Assembly (NCBI GenBank): GCA_030549335.1
Contig: JAUKPH010000017.1
Span: 14,097,501-14,161,500 of the forward strand
DNA from: Pontederia crassipes
Taxonomy: Eukaryota > Streptophyta > Magnoliopsida > Commelinales > Pontederiaceae
DNA: 64,000 nt
Direction: 5' to 3'
The notes beneath the pieces are model-generated. The model was not told the origin of the DNA. It searched no databases and saw only the letters and a program-made list of their open reading frames with translations. Positions 57,109 through 64,000 of this stretch are shown here, in pieces. Numbering within the stretch: position 1 is the stretch's first letter; each line of letters opens with the position of its first letter. The translations under genes were made by a program, and so were the position numbers.

Positions 57109-58928
57109 ATGTCATCACGCAACAACATCGGGGCCAGTTTGATGAGCCATACTTGCAGCTTTGTGCTGAAGGATGAGATCGGTTCTGCCATCGGCGGCGC
57201 GGGGTGGGCGGGGCGCGCGTGCGACTCGTGCCGCTCGGCGCCGCGGGCGGTGTACTGCCGCGCGGACGAGGCGTACCTCTGCGCCGGGTGCGACTCGCGG
57301 GTGCACGCCGCGAACCGCGTCGCGTCGCGGCACGAGCGCGTGTGGGTGTGCGAGTCCTGCGAGAGCTCCCCGGCCGCGTTCACCTGCAGGGCCGACGCGG
57401 CCGCGCTGTGCGCCGCCTGCGACGCCGACGTCCACTCTGCCAACCCGCTAGTCCGCCGCCATCGGCGCGTCCCCGTCCTTCCGGTTCCTCACGCGGGCGT
57501 CGGCCCGTCGCAGCCCTTCTCGAGGGCCGAGCCTCCGGGGCACAAGCAGGAGGCGAGCAGCTACGACGACGAAGCGACTTCATGGTTTTTGAGCATCCAG
57601 AACAACAACGGCAGTTCGTTCTACGGCGAAGTGGATGAGTACTTGGATCTTGTGGAGTACAATACCTACAACGAGCAGCAGCTGCTGCTGCATCAGCAAC
57701 AACAACAAAGTTATGGGAAGAATGTGGGAACTGAGCTTTTGGTGCCCTGTCACCGCCTTGCGGTGCACGACCAGCAGTTTCTGCAGCAGCAGCAGAGCCA
57801 TGAGTTGGACATGGAGTATGAGGTCTCCAGTGGAGGGTTCAATCACACGGCTTCCCTCGGCCACAGCGTGAGTTAATCCTGTACAGCTTCTAATGTCGGC
57901 TTGTTTGCCAAATCAAATTCACATGGTATGCTTCATATGACATTTCTCCCACTCTTTTGCTAGCTTCCTTAAGATTTAGGGTGGTCCTTTTACTCCCCAT
58001 GTTCAGTTCTGAGAGCATGCAGGGTATGGCTGCAGAGGATTTGGGACTATTTCTTGGGTTGTTTACTAAATCCAAATTGGTGCATCATATGATATTAATT
58101 GTGTTTTAAGGAGACATATGCATGACTGCTCTTCCAGTCTATCAAAGGTAATATAGAAATTGATTGCATTCTTAGGAAGACAATTTTTAACGAGTCTTAA
58201 GGTAATTAAAGTGTTTATTTTCTCATGTTTTATGCTTTACTAAGATTGATATGTAAGTACACATCTATGCTTCATAGTTGAACCTTAGTTTGATTACAGT
58301 AAGCACCATACAAGTTTAGATAACAAATATGCCATGAAGTTTTTATGATTGGTCTTCTATGGAAAAGGGATTTTCACAGACTATAGTTCCACATAAGATA
58401 ATTATGTCTGAAAAAAAAAATTTACTAGCTGAATGAACTGAAACTCATGCCCTGCAGTACAATATTTGATGACAATATGGCATGAAGTTCCTTAATTTGT
58501 TACCTTATTATCATTCAACTTTCGATCATACTTTCTTTTGCCTGTAGTTAATGAATACACCATCTGTAATTACCAATTCTCAGATGCCCCTTACATCAAT
58601 GGACACGAGGACTGCCATGGCAGACATCTCAAATTCTCAATTCAGAGCTTCCAAAGAAGCGGCCAACCTCTTCACAGAAGAGCTACCCAGCCAACTGGCT
58701 GCCATGGACAGGGAAGCCAAGGTCCACAGGTACAGAGAGAAGAAGAAGACGAGGAGATTTGAGAAGACCATAAGGTATGCATCCAGGAAGGCCTATGCCG
58801 AGGTTCGCCCTCGTATCAAAGGTCGATTTGTGAAGCGACCAAACGCGGAGCTTGAAGAACTTGATCAGATATTCTCAACTTCATCCATGTTGTCTGAAGC
58901 AAGCTACGGCATCGTTCCTTCATTCTAG
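57109..58928 (+). CDS. COL: CONSTANS-like B-box/CCT transcription factor (complete, 2 exons)
   Basis: Exons 57109-57867 and 58548-58928, GT-AG intron of 680 bp in phase 0, 379 aa. Two adjacent B-box zinc fingers lie at about 38-77 (CDSCRSAP...CDSRVHAAN) and 81-120 (CESCESSP...CDADVHSAN), all Cys/His positions present. The middle region is Gln-rich (CAG/CAA runs, about 190-235). The CCT domain (about 308-350, [12 protein letters not shown]...RIKGRFVKR) is followed by a C-terminal GIVPSF, the VP-type motif of CO/COL proteins known to bind COP1. Family role: nuclear regulator of photoperiodic flowering and light responses, acting with NF-Y subunits. Exon 1 is very GC-rich at its 5' half, as in many monocot genes, while exon 2 is not. 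It is group I in structure. Whether it is the CONSTANS/Hd1 orthologue or another COL cannot be decided here. Confidence 0.94.
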
Positions 58929-60926
58929 TTGTTTTAAAAGAGTTAAGCTGCTAGCCCAGCATATGTTTAGCTGTCTGCAACAACACCCATTGTAAGCATA
59001 TCAGACAACAGAGAGTTGAAGTATTAAGGTTTTGTAATGTAGCTATATATTGTCTGTCTTATATGCAATTGATAGCTGATTGATATCAAACTTTGTTGCC
59101 AAATCATCTCCCGGCTAATATGTTACTAGAGAATTTAATACATAGGTACATATATATATCTGCATAAATAAACATGAGAGAAAAAAAGAAAAGATCATGT
59201 AGACATTAAAGATGAGAGAAAGAAAGATATGGGGGTAATCTATACAACTTCATTGTCATTTTTTCATTGACTTATTTCTTTGGCTGTTCATGATATCAAT
59301 CCCTGAATGGCTACATTTCTCCTCGTGAAGCTTTGTTTTGATAGGAATTTTTTTCGGTAGCGCCGGTATCTGGAAAGTCATGCCGACGGTCTAATTTACA
59401 CGATGCTATGTCACAGGTTGGCAGGACAAAGACATTTTATCACTGTCCGACCTTTTTTTTTAATTATTTCTATGAAACTTTTTAAATTATTTTTTTACTA
59501 TAATAATATCTCAAGAATTATAACATTTACTGTATGCTCATTTTGTGTTACTTCATATTAAGTTTTCTTAATGAAGCCAATTGTATTATAAATCCTTAAA
59601 TATAATCTTTTATAAATATGATTAACTTATATTAAATATTTTTATTTCTTGAAGTACTTTTATTATATTGTGTTACATATTTATATTTTTAAAATATTAA
59701 TTTAATAACAAAATCTTAAATTTAATATAATATTTCAACTTTTTTAAAAAATATTAATTTTTAAATTTTCATTATTATAGAGCATATAGATCTTATGGGT
59801 CTAAGAACTAAAATCCTACTCAAGTTCTACTATCAAACGGACTAAGGAAAAAAAAAGGCGGAGAGAGAAAACCGAGACAACATCCACCAAAGCAGTGGAC
59901 ACTAATGTGTCAAGCATTATTTTTGCATCCAGTTGTCATCATGGAGTTCCATCCAACCTCATCATATCCAACAAATATAGTGAGATTAAGGTTCCAAAAT
60001 CTGCAACATGAAGGCAAGTTAATGATATTTAGTATTTACTACAGCATCCATTTTAGCATCGTATTTTGACTGTCACAAGAACATCTGTGATGACAATATG
60101 AATATATACTACCAATTGAATGGCATGATATTCATTACACACTCATCTTACATCCAGAGAAAACAAGAATCCAGGATTCTCATGTTCTCTAGTAAGTAAT
60201 GGGTCATGTAAATGAGTATAACATGTCTACAGTAATAAAAATGATTCAAGCATACCAAGTTTGATTGGCACTATTGTATTCGAAGATGGACGTAGTAGTC
60301 CTGAGTTTGATTTTTAGAATCTATCATTTGAATAGGAAAATATCATTTTGCTCTTTACTCTGATTTCAAATGTAATAGTCCTGGGTATCCCAAAATAATG
60401 ATACAAACATTGGATAAAATGAAAGATGTCGACACAAAAAGAACCTTTGAGAATGGTCCCTGCATACCTTTTTCTCACTTTTATATGAGTTAAATTCAAG
60501 GATTCCTGACCACCAGAAGAAGTAAGAACGAGTGTTATGTTTAGTTGTTACACGTGCTTTGCCTTCTATGCTCAAAACATGAACAAAGTAACTTGGGGTA
60601 ACAAAATCTTCATATCGTGTGACCTTCTGCAATACCCCCTAGAAAGATGCCACAAGAAAAAGCAATGGAGATAAAAGGTTCCACGGCCCTACTTGAGAAT
60701 TATCAAAGTCTATTTTTGGTACTTTGATTCTCTTCCAAATTGGTGGTTGGAATGTTTGGTAGCACTAAAAAAACACAACTCTAACAGTCCTACCTGATGT
60801 TTCCCTCCTCTGGTGGAATCATTGAAAGTGAACCTCAGGCCCCACAACCTACACCTTCTGAATTCCTTGTTTGGAATCCTTTCACCACCTTTTGTTGAAC
60901 ATCCAACTTTCTCGACATTCAAGCAC
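58929..60926. other. Intergenic downstream of COL
   Basis: AT-rich (59440-59790 especially). Two minus-strand frames at 60366-60632 and 60710-61009 look partly protein-like but match nothing I know and lack clear splice context. No feature called. Confidence 0.4.
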
Positions 60927-61344
60927 AGTCCAACTATTGAAGGGACAACATGAACGTAAAGTGGGGGTAGCCGAAATGAGGATGTTGAGATGGATGTGTG
61001 GTCATACAAGATTAGATAAGATTAGGAATGACCATATACGTGAACGAGTCGGAGTGGCTCCTATTAGTGAGAAAATGGTAGAGAATCGTTTGAGATGGTT
61101 TGGTCATGTTCAGAGAAGACCATTAGATGCGCCAGTAAGAAGAGTAGATCAAATAATCTGGAGTCCGATTAAAAGAGGGAGAGGGAGGCCAAGGCGGACA
61201 CTTGGCGAACTAATAGAGCAAGATCTATTGGTGAATAATATACCGAAAGGTTTGGTTACTAATAGAGCGGAATGGCGTCGTATGATCCATGTAGCCGACC
61301 CCACCTAGTGGGATAAGGCTTTGTTGTTGTTGTTGTTGTTGTTG
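60927..61344 (+). mobile_element. 5'-truncated LINE (L1-type) with (TTG)n tail
   Basis: The + frame reads the C-terminal end of a plant LINE reverse transcriptase ORF: VAEMRMLRWMCGHTR, RLRWFGHVQRRP, RGRGRPRRTLGE and WRRMIHVADPT followed by a stop. The conserved 3' end GACCCCACCTAGTGGGATAA and a (TTG)n tail come next. A 7-bp duplication CAAGCAC flanks it (60920-60926, 61345-61351). The same 3' end is seen in the two small inserts in iminohydrolase A. Confidence 0.88.
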
Positions 61345-62263
61345 CAAGCACGATATTCATCAACATAGCATCAAAATTAAAAAGACAGCTCAATCTGTTA
61401 AAATTAGTAGACACATCAATTTACACTAAGTAGAAAATTCAGCACCGCTATTGCTCATGTGCTCAGATGACAGTCCTTCGTCTCAGACATTTTTTTTTTC
61501 GTTTGTGTACGAGAGATGATCAAGAAGCTAAGGAATACCACCAATCTACTGATCACACTGCAGTTAAGGTCATTAAATGCTAAGCATCGCATAAAAAATT
61601 GCAATCTTTCGACAAAAGCACATGTGCAAAAACATATGGGCTCATCTAGAATGGTTTGTCTTCATATACATGATGATGAAATAAATTTCCACCAAAGAAA
61701 TAAGGCTATTATGAATGTCATTCATGGTTCATATGTTTATATACACAATCCCAGATGTGGGAGGAGGTTGTCCAAAAATCTTCCAGCAATTAGGAATCCA
61801 AACGTCAGGAGATTAATATGAAAGAATAAAGCTGATTCCTTTGCCCCATCCATATCCATTTAAGATCTTGGCCAATAAGCATAAGAAAAATAAAATGAAG
61901 ACATTGATTGCAACTACACTGAATTATGGTTTCCCGGGAGCTTCAATGTTTACATATCAGTATGCAATCAATAAGAATGTCAATCTTCATGAAGTTCCTC
62001 TTCTCCTTCAGAATCTACACAAAAGAAGAATTGAAAAAGAATGAGAGTTATAAGAAGCGCATAGCATCTTATCCATAAAGGTAATAATGTCATTATCAAT
62101 GCACAGAACAGAAGAAAAAGATGAGTTTCAGCTAAAAAAAGTACTTGTGATGAAACTTTATTTTTTATACAGATAAAAATGGAAATTCACCACGATTTTT
62201 CATTAAGACACTAGTTAGTCATATAACATAAAATTATAATGGCGGAGGAGAACAAATGCTTAC
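61345..62263. other. Unassigned; possibly intron or 3' part of the minus-strand gene
   Basis: No recognised exon. The last exon of the ceramide synthase gene should lie here or further left, since the exon at 62264-62448 ends in a donor site. Confidence 0.35.
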
Positions 62264-62448
62264 CAGATCTAACATCATCACCAATATGTCCACTAGACCG
62301 GACTTTCTCCATGAGCATCCTATAGATGAGAAGCCCCCAATAGAGGTGTAAAACAAAAAGTGAAAATAGGAGAGTGTTGAATATATAATAATACAGAGAT
62401 GTGTTCAACTCCTGCTCCTGCTTTTTTATAGTCAACACAACTTCATAA
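62264..62448 (-). CDS. LOH: Exon of a LAG1-type ceramide synthase (partial gene)
   Basis: A 185-nt exon with AG acceptor (62449-62451 on the minus strand) and GTAAGC donor. It encodes YEVVLTIKK, then YYYIFNTLLFSLFVLHLYW, LLIYRML and GDDVRSG. This is the end of the TLC (TRAM-LAG1-CLN8) domain of plant LAG1/LOH ceramide synthases: last membrane span plus the start of the acidic cytosolic tail. The enzyme N-acylates sphingoid bases in the ER. Phase fits a split Ser codon before YEVV. The upstream exons holding the catalytic His pair were not found before the window ends, although an LTR inserted at 63556 may push them away. The KKQEQELNTSL segment departs from the usual LDKEKH...DGPI, so a divergent or relic gene is possible. 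Confidence 0.8.
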
Positions 62449-63555
62449 CTGCCAAATATCAGGAAAAGAGGATCACAATGCTGAATATCAAAGGAAAGTG
62501 AAATATTAGATAAATAATTAACTCAATTTTTTAATGAAAATCATGAAAAAAGAAAACTTGAGTTCTCACTTGTCAACAGTTTATCTTAATAAAAACTTTA
62601 GTTCTCACTTTTCAACTACTGGTATATATGTAAGAAATTGTATCCATTGAACATACTCAACATCATCATAGTTATCCAGAAGATGATGGATAAATATAGC
62701 AAAAATTGAACTGCTCTTTTGCATTTCCAATTTTGTTTACAAATAAGAGAACATGAGAGCACTCCTGAAATTTATAAAACCATCATCTTGACTTCTGTAT
62801 AGGTAACCCAAAAATACGTTGTGCCCCTGACCAATTATTACCATTTCTAGTGGCTCTGCGCCTTCAGAAAATGGAAGAGGACAATGAGTATGTAACACAT
62901 ATTTCTATCTTGGATACAACTTCTGAGTCATCATATTTGAGTCACTCAGGAAAATACACAAATTTACATGGTTCGAAATTTGTCGCTATACCCGAGAATT
63001 TTCACTATTTTTCAGTGTAAAAAAAATAGAGACTGTAATTTATATCTATATAACAGGAAATAGGACAATATCACTAACACAATTCTGAAGAATTACATAT
63101 GTACCCTCAATATTTATTTTAAAGACCGTAGGGTTCAATGTTCAACCTCCATCTGAATCACCATCAGATAAGGTACAGGTACCTTCTTAGATTTAACAGT
63201 ACAGTTTGTGATGCATAGATGCAAGACAGGAGTCCACTGCATGCATTTTATCTAAAATGGAATATCTTCTATCATTGAATATGAACATTATTATTAGTTT
63301 TCTGCATTCTTCCTCAAATTGAAATGTTTAAGTCATATTTAGCTATCAAAATTTTATTTAGAAATTGGAATTGGTGCTCTTGATAATATGGTGGTCTTTG
63401 ATGGTATTCTCATTTTGTATTCTGTTTTAAAAAAACATTATTTCATGATTAACAGATGGTTATTTCAAGTTATTCATTATGAAATGAGATTAAGAAAATT
63501 TGAAATAAAATAAAAATGTAAAACTGTTGAAATAACAAAATTTCTGATGATCTTA
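62449..63555. other. Probable intron or flank of the ceramide synthase gene
   Basis: No further exon recognised on either strand. A minus-strand segment near 62645-62730 is open for a short distance, but its translation does not fit the family. Confidence 0.35.
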
Positions 63556-64000
63556 TGTTGGAACAAAGGTTTTATGCCCTATATAATTATATTTTGATGA
63601 TACAAACTTCGAAAGATTAGAGTTATATTTAGAATGTCAAAAAAGTTTAAATAAAATTGAGTTGCTTCACACACCAAACTTTTGATTAATATTTGTCTAT
63701 GATCCAATGAGATTTGGGAACTTGCAATTAATATTTGACTATTTTATCATTAAATTTTAATTGAGAGATAAATACATCCTTTCTGTTCTCAAAAAAAAAA
63801 TTGTAGATAATATTGTTAGCTTCCCATAGACTCAAAGGTCGTCACACTTGATACCCATGCAAAAGGTTATGTATAAAAGAGTAAAGGTCCAAAAAGTTTA
63901 ATTTGAAATGAAAAACTTTTTGCACTGAACTTTCCCATAATATTCAACTATGATTCCATTAGATTTTGAATGAAAGATGAATATCAAAGTTGTAGATGAT
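63556..64000. mobile_element. Second copy of the 28979-type LTR, cut by the window end
   Basis: TGTTGGAACAAAGG... matches the start of the solo LTR at 28979 over its whole visible length, including the repeated AAGTTTAAAT and ATTTGACTAT phrases. The right end is outside the window. Confidence 0.8.

Noticed and set aside
57115..57638. Long overlapping frames on both strands within COL exon 1
   Set aside because: GC-rich shadow frames of the B-box coding sequence. Only the + frame from 57109 has the domains.
60366..61009. Minus-strand frames that look partly protein-like
   Set aside because: No family recognised and no consistent splice sites. The second overlaps the LINE insertion.

Overview
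This is a plant nuclear window. The evidence is intron-containing genes with plant-specific architectures (an LRR-II receptor kinase, an agmatine iminohydrolase, a CONSTANS-like B-box/CCT factor, a LAG1-type ceramide synthase exon) set in a dense nest of plant transposons: Ty3/gypsy, TRIM, gag-only LTR elements, LINE, hAT and CACTA. The very GC-rich first exon of the CONSTANS-like gene and the large nested LTR elements suggest a monocot with a repeat-rich genome, but I cannot name the species.

Layout. 1-524: 3' end and LTR of a Ty3/gypsy element. 729-4400: a complete 11-exon NIK-type receptor kinase (+). 4401-10468: intergenic, with a decayed gypsy fragment, an AT-rich foldback-like element and a GC-rich GCTGCC block. 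10469-14756: agmatine iminohydrolase copy A (10 exons, +, intact frame). 15016-31379: a broken second copy of the receptor kinase, split by two LTR insertions (15086-18727 and 19183-30898). The second insertion is itself split by a 299-bp TRIM, a 1137-bp hAT-like element and a 1762-bp solo LTR, and each insertion has a recognisable target-site duplication. 33743-37880: agmatine iminohydrolase copy B, nearly identical to A but with a +1 shift in exon 4.

The kinase/iminohydrolase pair is therefore a tandem duplication of about 11.8 kb running from kinase exon 9 to just past the iminohydrolase. The upstream kinase and iminohydrolase A look functional. The kinase copy is dead, and iminohydrolase B is probably dead unless splicing rescues it.

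38121-56350 is mostly transposons. A long-inverted-repeat element with about 40 AAT repeats is split by a gag-only LTR retrotransposon (40788-45841). An Athila-like LTR and gag remnant follow (47363-50304), then a probable solo LTR (to 53427), a CACTA end with a ~125-bp hairpin array (to 55518) and another AT-rich foldback element. 57109-58928 is a complete two-exon CONSTANS-like gene (+). The right end holds a 5'-truncated LINE (60927-61344), one minus-strand ceramide synthase exon (62264-62448) and the start of a second copy of the LTR seen at 28979.

The resident genes have unrelated roles: immune/receptor signalling, polyamine synthesis, photoperiod transcription and sphingolipid synthesis. 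They do not form a pathway. What links the window is duplication followed by nested transposition, and the order of events can be read from the target-site duplications and the empty sites in the paralogous copy.
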